From the NCBI GenBank assembly GCA_001602645.1, contig LUYE01000006.1:1-64000 (forward strand): a stretch of 64,000 bases of DNA, given 5' to 3'. Shown one piece after another: positions 43,774-53,110 of the stretch (position 1 is its first letter; every line of letters begins with the position of its first letter). Position numbers and translations under genes: made by a program. A model generated the notes under the pieces. The model had not been told where the DNA came from, ran no database searches, and worked only from the letters and a program-made list of their open reading frames with translations. The DNA is from Methanosarcinales archaeon Methan_01. Its GTDB lineage: Archaea; Halobacteriota; Methanosarcinia; Methanotrichales; Methanotrichaceae.

Positions 43774-45051
43774 TTATCCCTCCATACCCGCCACCACCTC
43801 TTGGAGGTAGGCCGACTCCGTCCTCACCGTCTCGACGCCAGCCTCGGCGAGGGCGTAGCCGGGACCCTTCCCCTCCAGGCTCTCGCCGCCGACGACGACG
43901 TCGGGCTTGTGAGATAAGAGAAAGCCGGCGACCTTCAGACCCTTCCCCTTCTCCAGGTCCTTGTAGGGGTTGGCGAGAATCGTCTGTCCCTCGACCTTTC
44001 GCTCTTTGAGGTTTAGGTCGACGAGGGCGAAGTAAGGCGACTCCCCGAAGTGGCGGCTCACCTTTCCTTCCAGATCCGCCAGGGCGACGGCGTACCGGAG
44101 ATGGGTTTTAGGCCTCGGCTCGCCATGGATCAGGACCCGGTCGACGTTGGGGACCGCCTCTCTGATATCCCGCTCGATCCTCTGGCTCGCCTGATGGGCC
44201 CGGGCGAGGTCGGTGACCCTGAAGGCGACCTTCGCCTCGACGAAGAGGTAGCGGCCCGAGTTTCTCCCCAAAACCTCCTCGACGGTCGAGACCTCGGGTT
44301 GGGCCTCGATCGCCGCCTCGATCTTCCTCAGAGTAGCCGAGTCGATGGATGCATCCAGAAGGACCCTCATCCCCGAGACGAGGATCTCCCATCCTGCCCG
44401 GAGGATGAGGACGGCTATGATCGCCGCTGCCACCCTGTCCAGAGGCAGGCCAACGAGCTCTCCCGCCAGGCCGGCGAAGACGACCAATTCGGTCAGAACG
44501 TCGGCCCGGAACTGCCGGCCGTCGGCGACGAGGCTCGGGGAGGCGTACATTTCGCCGACCCGCATCTCGTAGGTCCCGAATATGAGGGGTATGGGGACGA
44601 TCGCCGCCACCGCCACCAGGACCCAGCCGCCGTAGGCGGCGCTGGCGGCGGTGCCGATCGCCGCCTCCCGGCCGATCTCGTAGGCGGTGAAGAAGAGGAG
44701 GAGGGAGATGATCACAGCGACGAGGTTTTCGACCTTATAGAGGCCGTAGGGGAAGCTCCTGCTCTTCCTCCCTGAGATGAAGATCCCGAGGATCAGGGCC
44801 GTTGAGCCGAAGACGTCAACGGCGGAGTGGACGGCGTCGGCTCGGAGGGCGAGGCTTCCGGATATCTCCGACAGGAGGAGCTTGATCCCGACGAGGGACA
44901 GGTTCACCAGGAGCGAGAGGAGGGCAACCCTCGATACGGGGTCCATCCCATCCCGCTCCTCCCGAGAATCTCTGGCGGCACCGCCAGATCGGTCCATCGG
45001 TCTTGATGTCAGAGCTCCCGGATCCCTGCCGCCCTCGCTCCTGTTGAACAT
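43774..45051 (-). CDS. Cation diffusion facilitator fused to a NifX/NafY-like domain
   Basis: The protein has 425 residues. About 40-245 is a six-helix CDF metal exporter (SLALRADAVHSAVDVFGS with the metal-site Asp/His, and VADGRQFRADVLTEL as the second site). About 245-310 is the CDF C-terminal ferredoxin-like domain. About 315-425 is a NifX/NafY-type fold (VSRHFGESPYFALVDLN, GLKVAGFLLSHKPDVVVGGE). Coupling of a metal efflux pump to a metal-cluster-binding domain suggests sensing or delivery of the exported metal (Fe, Mn, Zn or Co). The first 35 residues are polar; Met 36 is a possible later start. Confidence 0.88.
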   Translation of the reverse strand: MFNRSEGGRDPGALTSRPMDRSGGAARDSREERDGMDPVSRVALLSLLVNLSLVGIKLLLSEISGSLALRADAVHSAVDVFGSTALILGIFISGRKSRSFPYGLYKVENLVAVIISLLLFFTAYEIGREAAIGTAASAAYGGWVLVAVAAIVPIPLIFGTYEMRVGEMYASPSLVADGRQFRADVLTELVVFAGLAGELVGLPLDRVAAAIIAVLILRAGWEILVSGMRVLLDASIDSATLRKIEAAIEAQPEVSTVEEVLGRNSGRYLFVEAKVAFRVTDLARAHQASQRIERDIREAVPNVDRVLIHGEPRPKTHLRYAVALADLEGKVSRHFGESPYFALVDLNLKERKVEGQTILANPYKDLEKGKGLKVAGFLLSHKPDVVVGGESLEGKGPGYALAEAGVETVRTESAYLQEVVAGMEG

Positions 45052-45158
45052 GTCGAACTTCCTTTCAAACTCACCATCTGCCTTCTGAAACGGACCGACT
45101 CCCTTGACCGATCATAAGATAAGCACCCTTGGAGCTATTTTGAGACTTCTCCTATAGA

Positions 45159-45800
45159 TCAATTTCCCGAGATCTCCACGACCCTTCCCGCCCCGGCCTT
45201 CAGGCATTTTTCTGGATATCTCCTCACGATCTCGGATTGGCGAACGGTGCAGTGGGCGGAGCAGATGAGTTCGAGATCTGCGAGCCGATCGAGGTCCGAG
45301 AACCCGTGAAAGCCGCCGATGAGGCCTCCAACTTTCCCGAATCTGGAGGCGACCTCGAGGATCTCTCCGACGCCGGGATGGGCGCAGCCGGAGATCACCA
45401 CAAGGCCGATCTCAGAATCGAAGGCCATCGACTGCTCTATCCCCGCAAGCTCTCCGGTGGAGTATATGCCGGGGTGGATCTCCGTCGGAGCTTCTACTCT
45501 CAGAACCCCGACATTTCGGAGGGCCGGGGCTGATCGGGGTATCGCCACCCTGACGGGATTGATCCTGAGAAGATCGGATAGCCCTCCGACGTGATCTGAA
45601 TGAGGATGAGATATGAAGACCTCCTCGATGGATCTGGGGTCGATCTCCAGCGCTCTCATGTTGCTGAGAAGGACGTCGCCTCTTGCGCCGGCATCGAAGA
45701 GGATCCGCCTCCCCCTAGCCTCGACGAGGGCGGAGAAGCCCCAGTCGGCCACGAGATCCTCCCGAATTGAGATGTTGTCATAGGTTATAGTGACCCTCAT
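45159..45800 (-). CDS. Metallo-beta-lactamase-fold hydrolase, MJ0301-like
   Basis: The protein has 213 residues from ATG 45800 (RVTITYDNISIREDLVADWG), with ten further codons possible upstream. HPHSDHVGG near residue 64 is the metal-binding HxHxDH motif, ISGCAHPGV (about 137) supplies another ligand, and GGFHG and SAHCT follow near the end. The layout resembles archaeal proteins related to the enzyme that makes 7,8-dihydropterin methyl-ribofuranosylaminobenzene phosphate for methanopterin, but that enzyme assignment is uncertain. No neighbouring gene helps. Confidence 0.78.
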   Translation of the reverse strand: MRVTITYDNISIREDLVADWGFSALVEARGRRILFDAGARGDVLLSNMRALEIDPRSIEEVFISHPHSDHVGGLSDLLRINPVRVAIPRSAPALRNVGVLRVEAPTEIHPGIYSTGELAGIEQSMAFDSEIGLVVISGCAHPGVGEILEVASRFGKVGGLIGGFHGFSDLDRLADLELICSAHCTVRQSEIVRRYPEKCLKAGAGRVVEISGN

Positions 45801-45931
45801 GACTGAGTCCACATCAAGATCTTCATTCAAATTACTTCGTATTCCAGAAGGATGCCGTAAGACCTCTCCCCCGGAGACCTCGCCGCCACTGCGGCCTCGC
45901 CTTCGGATAGAACCGCCTCCCCCCTGAAAGT

Positions 45932-46620
45932 TTATCCATTCCTTGTCAGGGGAGTCCGGGCACTGTCGGAGATCACCGCTGCATCCTCAGCTCCCGGGAC
46001 GGAGATCTCGAACAGGGTGGCGGTCAGGGCAACGAGCCTTCCATCGCGAGGGAGGAGGATGGGGGCGCCAACCTCGGCTAACGACCCCATCGTCCTCGGG
46101 CAAGTTGCGTTTTCGATCCCATCGTCTGCCACCACCATGGGCTCGATGGCAGAGGTGTATTCGCCAGCCCCGCCCCCCCACGTCGAGTCGACGAGGCTCC
46201 AGATCCCGCCGATCCTGACGGCGTTTTAGGCGTGGTTGCTGGTGGGGGGTATCACCGAGCCGACGGCGTAGCCGTACCCCTTCCCATAGCCCAGGATCAC
46301 CTCCGCCTCCTGGCCGGATAGCTGGCAGAGCCTCTCGAGGAGAGCGCTGTACTCGCTTGCAGACCCCTCTTCTATCCTCTAAAACCTCCTCCGGCTTTCC
46401 GGCCCCCGTCCGGGCAGCCACAAGCCTCCATCCCCAACCTCGACATCGAAAGCCCCGTTGTTGAAGAGCTCCACCCACTCCCGCCCCTCGTCGGAGCCGA
46501 GGAGGTTCGTCTCCACCCTGGCGATGGCGACTGCCGGAGGCGAAGGTTCGGCCAGGGGGAGGCTACTGCAGAAGAGAGGGACAGGAGGAGAAACGCCGCG
46601 AGGAAGCCGGCCCCTCCTCA
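45932..46620 (-). pseudogene. Decayed lamin-tail-domain/transglutaminase-like surface protein
   Basis: Pieces of one exported protein lie in different frames. A signal peptide (GFLAAFLLLSLSSAVASPW, about 46606-46550) comes first. An LTD start (AIARVETNLLGSDEGREWVE) then continues in a second frame. A transglutaminase/kyphoscoliosis-type domain follows: PEEVLEDRRGVCK holds the catalytic Cys (codon 46359-46361), and after a frameshift come EYSALLERLCQLSGQEAEVI, LGYGKGYGYAVG and SNHA. The Trp codon expected after NHA is a TAA stop (46226-46228), and NAVRIGGIWSLVDSTWGGG resumes beyond it to 45932. At least three frameshifts and one stop show the gene is dead. Confidence 0.8.
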
Positions 46621-46640
46621 ATCCCTATATCCAAGAGCGG

Positions 46641-47714
46641 TCAAGCATCCCCGACCCTCTCCACCCTGATCGTATCGAGGAGCATCTCCGTCGCATTCCA
46701 CAAAAAGCTCGACTCGATCTCGCACCTGGTCCTCGCCAGGAGCACTCCCTCCTCGGTTTCGACCTGGCCGGGCCAGAAGATCGCCACGAAGAGGATCTGG
46801 TGGTCCTCGTCCTCCCCGACGCCCAGGACGCCGACCTCGTCCCCGACCGTCCTCGCCGACCCGTTGTTCTTGGTGTACCCCCTCCCCTGGAGGTGAGCCT
46901 CGGCGAGGAGCCGCTCCGTCTCCAGGTTCGCCATCCTGTAGTCGTCGTAGCCGTCTATCTCGATCGTCGCCCCCCGCTGCCCTCCGGCGAGGATGACCCT
47001 GTACCTCTCCACCCCCGCCTCAGGATCGCCGGCCTCGGGGCCCTCCTGGAAGACCGTGTAGTCCAGATCCCCGAGGTCGAAGTAGACCAGATAGGGGCCG
47101 ACGGCCACCGTCTCCACCGTCGAGGCCATTTTTGCCTCCACCCTCTCCTCGACATGGATCGAGTCGAGGAGCTCCTTCGTCGCTTCCCAGGGAAGGCTGG
47201 AGGAGATGACGCAGGAGGTCTCTCCCATGTAATCGCCGGGGGCCAGGTGCCTGTCGAGCCAGTAGGCTGCCTGATATACCTCACCCCCCTCGGCCAACGA
47301 GAAGGTCGTCAGATAACCCGTGTGCCGGTCGACCAGCCTCGCCTCCGTCTCCACCCCCATGACGCCGACCCCCCATGGGCTCTTCTTGCTGAGGGCCCTG
47401 GTGACCCCATCCCCCGCCGGGACGGGGCTCTGATGCTCCGTCAATCTGATAGAAGCCCGCCCTTCGACGCAGTCCAAGGATATCGATCGTTCGGCATAAT
47501 CGATCCCCGTAGGGGTCCTACCCTGGACCGGCTCCGCCTCCATGCGGGCGCAGTCTAACGTGGAGGGGAGGTTGAAGGTGACCCGAAAGGCTCCGAGGTC
47601 GAAGGCCTCCTCTGCTGAATACGCGGCCTGGGCGGCGAGGAGGGCCGCCAGGAAGACAAGAAATAATCTCTTTATCAATATGGTGACGCCCCCCAGAAGG
47701 GTGCTTTCGTCCAT
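46641..47714 (-). CDS. Secreted protein with two copies of an uncharacterised domain
   Basis: The protein has 357 residues: a signal peptide (LFLVFLAALLAAQAAYSA) and two diverged copies of a 150-160 residue domain. Each begins with a G-aromatic-x-V-x-F-D/N-L pattern (GAFRVTFNL, GPYLVYFDL), then has an aromatic core (YWLDRHLAPG, IFWPGQVETE), and ends with a Cys-containing strand and helix (TSCVISSSL / TKELLDSIHV; TRCEIESSF / TEMLLDTIRV). The same domain forms the gene at 58757. I do not recognise it as a named family. A TTG at 47678 that begins the signal peptide more tightly is an alternative start. Confidence 0.78.
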   Translation of the reverse strand: MDESTLLGGVTILIKRLFLVFLAALLAAQAAYSAEEAFDLGAFRVTFNLPSTLDCARMEAEPVQGRTPTGIDYAERSISLDCVEGRASIRLTEHQSPVPAGDGVTRALSKKSPWGVGVMGVETEARLVDRHTGYLTTFSLAEGGEVYQAAYWLDRHLAPGDYMGETSCVISSSLPWEATKELLDSIHVEERVEAKMASTVETVAVGPYLVYFDLGDLDYTVFQEGPEAGDPEAGVERYRVILAGGQRGATIEIDGYDDYRMANLETERLLAEAHLQGRGYTKNNGSARTVGDEVGVLGVGEDEDHQILFVAIFWPGQVETEEGVLLARTRCEIESSFLWNATEMLLDTIRVERVGDA

Positions 47715-47781
47715 GCCCTCAGACGTCCCCTTCGTTATTAAAGGCTCCGAGATCTTCCTATCCCGGCCAGAGATCAGGGGA

Positions 47782-48855
47782 TCATATCCTATGGCACTCT
47801 CCGTCCTCAGCTATCTTGACCGTCACCTTCGGCTTGGTGGCGAAACCCGCGGCCGCCCTCCAGTCCTCGTCGTCGGGGACGTGGTCGTAAAATCCCTTCC
47901 GAAAGTCGCCGAAGCCCGAGAGGTGGTTCAAGAGGACCAGAACCTCCTCCTCCCCCGAGGTCCATCGGTCGATGAGGGACCTGTTCTCCTCCAGGCTCGC
48001 GTGATAATCTCCGGAGGCCTTGATGGTGTTCGTGTCGAGGACTAGGCAGGCGGGGTCCCGGAGGTCCGGGCTCTCGATGACCCACTCCTCCATCGATTTG
48101 TAGTCCCCGGAGACGACGAAGTTCCTGAACCTCGGGCCGTCTCCGCCAGGACTGCCGACATAACCGAGGCTCAACCTGAATAGAAAGAGGCAGGACCCAG
48201 GGGCATGTTTCGAGTGATGGACCGGAAGGGCCTTGACCTCGAAGGGGAAGAACCCTCCGGTATGGGGAAGGCCGGACCTCTCTGGCGATGCTCCTTCGAT
48301 CGCACCCCCGCTCCTCCGAGGGGCCCCCGCCAAACTCAAACCATCTCTCTGGGACCCCTCGGGAGAGAGGGCGCCGTCAGGCCTTCGGACCCTCTGCCAG
48401 ACGTCGTATCCCGAGAGGGGCCTCCAGGAGACGAGGCCGCCTAGGTAGCCGAACCTCGCCCTGGCGCCGTCCTCCGGGTGGTGGAGACAGTCCTCGGTCC
48501 CGATCACCGGCAGCGGACCGAAGAGCTTCAGAGCCCTCTCAAAATCCTTCACCCCCGCCCGAACCATCAGCCCCCTCATCCTGCTGTTGGCAAGCCTGTC
48601 TAGATCCGATAAGTGGTCGAAGTGGGAGTGGGTCAGGAATACGAGGTCGGGAGGGCTGACCCCCGCCTCGATCATCCTCTCGACGGAGGGGGCGCCGACG
48701 TCGACGAGGATGTGGGCGCCGGCAGCGCCTCCGGCCGCTCCATCGGGGATCACGATCGAGGTCGCCGTATGCCCCCTCCGCCGTCGATTCGGCCCAACCC
48801 CCAGCTCCCGGCCGAAGGGCCCTCCCGTCCCCCAGGTCCAGACCTCGATCTTCAA
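47782..48855 (-). CDS. Metallo-beta-lactamase-fold hydrolase
   Basis: The protein has 357 residues. HSHFDHLSD near residue 76 is the dinuclear-metal motif HxHxDH. ALPVHHSKHAPGS (about 211) and VVSGDYKSM (about 248) supply later ligands in the order used by RNase Z/AtsA-type proteins. The N-terminus, IEVWTWGTGGPFGRELGVG, fits the first strand of this group. An insertion rich in Arg/Gly (about 150-195) is not typical. The substrate is unknown. It is a single gene whose stop lies about 70 bases before the neighbouring secreted-protein gene. Confidence 0.85.
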   Translation of the reverse strand: MKIEVWTWGTGGPFGRELGVGPNRRRRGHTATSIVIPDGAAGGAAGAHILVDVGAPSVERMIEAGVSPPDLVFLTHSHFDHLSDLDRLANSRMRGLMVRAGVKDFERALKLFGPLPVIGTEDCLHHPEDGARARFGYLGGLVSWRPLSGYDVWQRVRRPDGALSPEGSQRDGLSLAGAPRRSGGAIEGASPERSGLPHTGGFFPFEVKALPVHHSKHAPGSCLFLFRLSLGYVGSPGGDGPRFRNFVVSGDYKSMEEWVIESPDLRDPACLVLDTNTIKASGDYHASLEENRSLIDRWTSGEEEVLVLLNHLSGFGDFRKGFYDHVPDDEDWRAAAGFATKPKVTVKIAEDGECHRI

Positions 48856-49027
48856 GCCACCACCTCAGATCCACCATCTGACGTTCTATTCCCCTCTTCT
48901 CCTCCGGCCAGGATTTTGGGGTTCGCCCCTCACCATCTGGGTTTGAGGGATTTAAGCCATCCGGACTGGGATCTTCAAACGACACATATTTCAATCAATA
49001 AGCAAAGAAGAGGACCAAGGAACGATT

Positions 49028-49725
49028 GTGGGGCGAGAGGGACGAAGGGGGCGACTTTTAGAGCGATCCTCCTCATCGCAGTCCTGGCGATGGGCGGGGC
49101 TGCCGGGAGCCCGGCGATCCCCGAGCCAGCCCAGAGCGAGGACTTCTACAACAGGGTCAGGGCATCGGGAACCGGCTACTTCGAGGTGGGCACCTCCGTC
49201 GTCGACAGGAGGATGGGGCTGGAGTACTACACCTATGTCAGCGGAGATGGCCAGCTGGAGATGGATCAGAAGAGCGCCGTCTCCAACCGGGCCGGAGACG
49301 TCCAGGGAAATCTGAACGGCACCTCCGTCCCCCTCAACCTCCTCGAGGAGGTAAAGATGAGCTACTCCGGCAAGACCCCCATGGTGGGGATGAAGCAGAT
49401 CCACTCCAAGGCCTTCTACGGCGGCATCGGCGCCGAGGTCCAGGAGCGCTTCGAGGTGACAGAGATGGAGCGGATCCAGAAGACCTACTTCGCCTCCACA
49501 GACCCCGGTTCCCAGGCCTCAAACCCCTCTGAGGCCGCGGACCTGAGGGAGAGAAGCCCCGCCCACCTGGTGGGGATGGACCTTGCGACGAGCTTCAACG
49601 GCACCTGGCAGAGCGACTACCGGTGGCACAAGATCTTCTACAAGGACATGATGGGCCACGAGACCTTCTCCGGCGTCTTCGACGTCGAGAAGACCCTGAA
49701 ATTCTCCGAGGGCCCAGCCTTTTAG
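49028..49725 (+). CDS. Secreted uncharacterised protein with start-region frameshift
   Basis: Residues from FRAILLIAVLAMGGAAGS (a signal peptide) through a 200-residue strand-rich domain to KTLKFSEGPAF form one good frame ending at 49725, but it has no start codon after the TATA-like box near 48985. A GTG at 49028 begins the matching N-terminus one frame off; a single missing G in the run near 49047-49051 would join them. This is either a real one-base deletion, a sequencing error, or a non-standard start. The family is not recognised. YFEVGTSVVDRRMGLEYYTY and GYFE/GMKQIHSKAFYGG are the best landmarks. Confidence 0.6.
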
Positions 49726-49892
49726 GGGACCCCATCCCTGGGTTTTTTTCCCTGCCGGGCGAGGTTGATCCGGGGCGTGGGAGCCGTTTGGTTGGATGCA
49801 AAAACTTGGAGAGGATGATGGCCATCCTCGCCCGTTCGGCTTAAATCCCGACGGGCCATGGAGATCATCGAAGAGAATTTGGAGGGATCCCT

Positions 49893-50285
49893 TTGCTTGA
49901 GATAAAGACGGAAGAGCCGGTTCAGGTGATAGACATAACCCGCCAGGTGAACGACGCCGTCAGGGAGAGCGGCGTCGCCGAGGGGATCTGCCTCGTCTAC
50001 ACCCTCCACACCACCACCGGGATCATCATCAACGAGGCCGAGAGCGGCCTCGTCGCCGACCTCCTCCGGAGGCTCGCGTCCCTCGCCCCTCCGAGGGACG
50101 GGTACCTCCACGATAGGATCGACGATAACGCCCACGCCCACCTCCAGGCCGTCCTCTTGGGAAACAGTCGGACGATACCCGTCGAGGAAGGGTGTCTAGC
50201 GCTGGGGACGTGGCAGCGGGTCCTCTTCGTCGAGCTGGACGGCCCCCGGCGGAGGAGCGTCCTCATCAAGGTCCTCCCCGGGTAG
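49893..50285 (+). CDS. UPF0047/YjbQ-family protein
   Basis: The protein has 130 residues and the family hallmarks LHTTTGIIINEAESGLVADL (about 38-57), HDRIDDNAHAHLQAVLLG and GTWQRVLFVELDGPRRR. Conserved His residues form a metal site. Some members show weak thiamine-phosphate synthase activity, but the true role is unknown. It starts at TTG 49893 with GGAGG eight bases upstream. It converges on ilvE. Confidence 0.9.
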   Translation: MLEIKTEEPVQVIDITRQVNDAVRESGVAEGICLVYTLHTTTGIIINEAESGLVADLLRRLASLAPPRDGYLHDRIDDNAHAHLQAVLLGNSRTIPVEEGCLALGTWQRVLFVELDGPRRRSVLIKVLPG

Positions 50286-50319
50286 TCCGGCCCCATATCT
50301 TTCGACGTCGGGTATGGGC

Positions 50320-51186
50320 TCAGATGGGGGTTCCCGTCGTCATCGTCATCTCCTTGAACCCCTCGATCAGATCTTTTGTGACGGGGCCCGGCCTTCCGCC
50401 GCTTATCACCCTCCCGTCGATCTTGGTGACGGGGGCGACCTCCGCCGCCGTCCCGGTAACGAAGATCTCGTCGGCGGTGTAGAGGTCGAAGAGCCCGAGG
50501 TTAGCGTCCTTCACCTCGTACCCCTTAGCCAAGGCGACCTCGATGACGGCGAGCCTGGTGATCCCCTTCAGGTTGTTCGCGGTGTGGGGGGTCGAGATCT
50601 CGCCGTCCTTGACGACGAAGATGTTGTCGCCGCTCCCCTCGGAGACGTTCCCGGCGTCGTCGAGGAAGATCGCTTCGTTCCCGCCCTTGACGTTCGCCTC
50701 GATCTTGGCGAGGATGTTGTTGAGGTAGTTTAGGGACTTTATGTTGGGGGGAAGCGCCGCCGGGGAGTTTCTCCTGACGGTGACGGTTATGGCGGTGAGC
50801 CCGACTTCGTAGAGGTCCCCGTACATGGCATCCCACTTCTGAGATATGATCATCACCGTCGGCTTTGCGCACTTCCTGGGGTCGAGCCCCAGGTCGCCGA
50901 CGCCCCTCGTGACGAGGGGTCGGATGTAGGCATCCTTAAGGCCGTTCTTCCGGAGGGTCTCGAGGATCGCGGCCGCCATCTCCGCCTCTGTCATCGGTAT
51001 CTCCAGCATGATCGCCTTGGCGGAGTCGTAGAGCCTCTTGACGTGCTCCTCCAGCCTGAAAACCCTACCGTTGTAGGCCCTGATCCCCTCGAAGACCCCG
51101 TCGCCATACAGAAGGCCGTGATCGTAAACCGAGACCGCCGCCTCTTCAGCGGGGACGAACTTCCCATCCAGATAGATCCAGCTCAT
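50320..51186 (-). CDS. ilvE: Branched-chain amino acid aminotransferase
   Basis: This PLP-dependent fold-type IV aminotransferase performs the last step of valine, leucine and isoleucine synthesis. [20 protein letters not shown] starts the protein, [17 protein letters not shown] follows, and [14 protein letters not shown] carries the PLP lysine. [18 protein letters not shown] lies near the end. I start at ATG 51186 (288 residues, family length) after GGTGGTGG; an upstream extension to 51357 overlaps ribH and lacks family sequence. It diverges from ribH. Confidence 0.93.
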   Translation of the reverse strand: MSWIYLDGKFVPAEEAAVSVYDHGLLYGDGVFEGIRAYNGRVFRLEEHVKRLYDSAKAIMLEIPMTEAEMAAAILETLRKNGLKDAYIRPLVTRGVGDLGLDPRKCAKPTVMIISQKWDAMYGDLYEVGLTAITVTVRRNSPAALPPNIKSLNYLNNILAKIEANVKGGNEAIFLDDAGNVSEGSGDNIFVVKDGEISTPHTANNLKGITRLAVIEVALAKGYEVKDANLGLFDLYTADEIFVTGTAAEVAPVTKIDGRVISGGRPGPVTKDLIEGFKEMTMTTGTPI

Positions 51187-51322
51187 AAGCCATCCACCAC
51201 CCCGGATAAATTGGCCTGGGATAAATGGGTTTTGACCGTACTGGCCAAGACCGATCGATGGGTTTATTACCGCAAAATGCGCCCGGCTAAAGAAGCAGCC
51301 TCCCATCGGCGGTGTTGGATCT

Positions 51323-51733
51323 ATGATAAAACTTGGTTTTGTGGTCGCAGAGTTCAACCGGGATATAACATATCAGATGGAGATCCTAGGAAGAGAACAT
51401 GCTGAATTTTTGGGCGCAGAGGTCGTAGCCACCCTCCACGTTCCGGGGGTCTACGACATGCCCCTAGCCGTGAAGAAGCTGGCGGGGAAGGAGGAGGTCG
51501 ACGCGGTGGTGACGATCGGCTGCGTCATCCAGGGGGAGACGGGCCACGACGAGATCGTCGCCCAACAGGCCTCCCGGAAGATCATGGACCTCGCCCTGGA
51601 GTTCGACAAGCCCGTGACCTTGGGGATATCCGGCCCCAAGATGTCCAGGATGGACGCCCACAGCCGGATAGACTACTCCAAGCGCGCCGTGGAGGCCGCG
51701 GTCAAGATGGTCAAACGGCTGAAGGGTGATTGA
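51323..51733 (+). CDS. ribH: 6,7-dimethyl-8-ribityllumazine synthase
   Basis: This enzyme makes the penultimate intermediate of riboflavin, from which F420 and FAD precursors also derive. [36 protein letters not shown] and [20 protein letters not shown] are the substrate-binding blocks; His in GHDE is the catalytic His. The 136 residues are typical of archaeal forms. It overlaps or abuts the next aminotransferase, forming an operon. Confidence 0.95.
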   Translation: MIKLGFVVAEFNRDITYQMEILGREHAEFLGAEVVATLHVPGVYDMPLAVKKLAGKEEVDAVVTIGCVIQGETGHDEIVAQQASRKIMDLALEFDKPVTLGISGPKMSRMDAHSRIDYSKRAVEAAVKMVKRLKGD

Positions 51734-51735
51734 AT

Positions 51736-52872
51736 TTGGTATCCGAGAGACTCGCCTCGATCCCCGAGTCGACGACGATGAAGATCTCGGCGATGGCGAA
51801 GAGGCTGAACGCCGCCGGCCTCGACGTCATCGACCTGGGGGTGGGGGAGCCCGACTTCGACACCCCCAAGAACATCTGCGACGCCGCCGTCAGCTCCATC
51901 CAGAGGGGGGATACCCACTACCTCCCCACCAGCGGGATCCCGGAGCTCCGGGCGGCGATCGCCGAGAAGCTCCGCCGCGAGAACGGGATCGAGGTCTCCC
52001 CGGACCTGGTATCCGTCGTCCCGGGGGCGAAGATGGCGATCTTCGCGGCGATGCAGGCCCTCCTCGACGAGGGCGACGAGGGCGTCCTCATCGGCCCCTC
52101 CTGGGTCAGCTACGAGCCATGCATCAGCTTCGCCGGCGGCAGAGTGCGATGGGCCGAGGTGGACGAGGAGTTCGAGCCGATCTCCCTCGCCGACTCCATA
52201 ACCCCCAAGACGAAGATGATCCTGGTCAACTCCCCCTCCAACCCCACCGGCGCCGTCTTCGATAGGTCGATCCTCGAGGAGATCCGGGACCTGGCCGTCG
52301 ACCACGACCTCTTGGTCCTCTCGGACGAGATCTACGAGAAGATCATCTACGGCCAGGATCACCTCAGCATAGGCTCCTTCTCCGGGATGGAGGAGAGGAC
52401 CGTCACCGTCAACGGCTTCTCCAAGTGCTACGCCATGACCGGCTGGCGTTTGGGATACCTGGCCGGCCCCCAGGAGGTGATGAAGTGGGTGAACAGGATC
52501 CTCTCCCACTCCGTCTCCCACGCCACCACCTTCGTCCAGTGGGCGGGGGTCGAGGCCCTCAAGGGCCCCCAGGATAGCATCAACGCCATGGTGGCGGAGT
52601 TTCAGGCCCGGCGGGACCTCCTGGTGGCGGGGCTTGCGGAGATCGGGATCCGATGCCCGCTGCCCGGCGGCGCCTTCTACGTATTTCCGGACGTCTCGGA
52701 GTTCGGGGGCGGCGACGAGTTCACCGAGAGGATCCTCTCCGAGGCGATGGTCGCCGCGACGCCCGGCTCCGCCTTCGGACCGGGCGGCGCGGGTCACGTC
52801 CGGATCTCCTACGCCGCCTCGCGGGAGAGGCTCGCCGAGGCTCTGGCGAGGATAGAGAAGATGCTAGGGTGA
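51736..52872 (+). CDS. Aspartate-type aminotransferase (class I)
   Basis: This PLP enzyme has 378 residues. VIDLGVGEPDFDTP, THYLPTSGIPELRAAI, NSPSNPTGAV (Asn binding PLP), LSDEIYEKIIYG and NGFSKCYAMTGWRLGY (with the PLP lysine) are all in order. Arg in HVRISYAAS binds the alpha-carboxylate. The substrate is probably aspartate or an aromatic/other 2-oxo acid; motifs cannot decide. TTG 51736 with GGTGAT upstream is preferred to TTG 51730. It follows ribH immediately. Confidence 0.92.
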   Translation: MVSERLASIPESTTMKISAMAKRLNAAGLDVIDLGVGEPDFDTPKNICDAAVSSIQRGDTHYLPTSGIPELRAAIAEKLRRENGIEVSPDLVSVVPGAKMAIFAAMQALLDEGDEGVLIGPSWVSYEPCISFAGGRVRWAEVDEEFEPISLADSITPKTKMILVNSPSNPTGAVFDRSILEEIRDLAVDHDLLVLSDEIYEKIIYGQDHLSIGSFSGMEERTVTVNGFSKCYAMTGWRLGYLAGPQEVMKWVNRILSHSVSHATTFVQWAGVEALKGPQDSINAMVAEFQARRDLLVAGLAEIGIRCPLPGGAFYVFPDVSEFGGGDEFTERILSEAMVAATPGSAFGPGGAGHVRISYAASRERLAEALARIEKMLG

Positions 52873-52932
52873 AATGCGAAAAGTCCAAAGCCGGGGGGTC
52901 TTTCTCCGGTGCAAATACCCGGTAACCGTTGG

Positions 52933-52954
52933 TGCGGGGGAACTCACCCCCGCA
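52933..52954 (+). terminator. Terminator hairpin
   Basis: TGCGGGGG (52933-52940) and CCCCCGCA (52947-52954) form an eight-base stem identical in sequence to the one at 42657-42676, with a different loop. It ends the ribH-aminotransferase operon. Confidence 0.65.
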
Positions 52955-53110
52955 TGCGAGAACTATCTACTCGTCTATGCCGGGGAACTAGAAAAGAACC
53001 TAAGCTGGTTAGCTCATGTGAGGAACGCTTAAGAATAAGATAGAGGAAGACGACTTTCAATATAGAGTGATGTATCAAGATGCCAATTGAGGAAAATTTG
53101 AGGGCAACTG

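Noticed and set aside
48613-49027. Long N-terminal extension of the secreted protein at 49.0 kb
   Set aside because: It is antisense to the metallo-hydrolase gene and precedes the promoter-like box; residues there are low-complexity.
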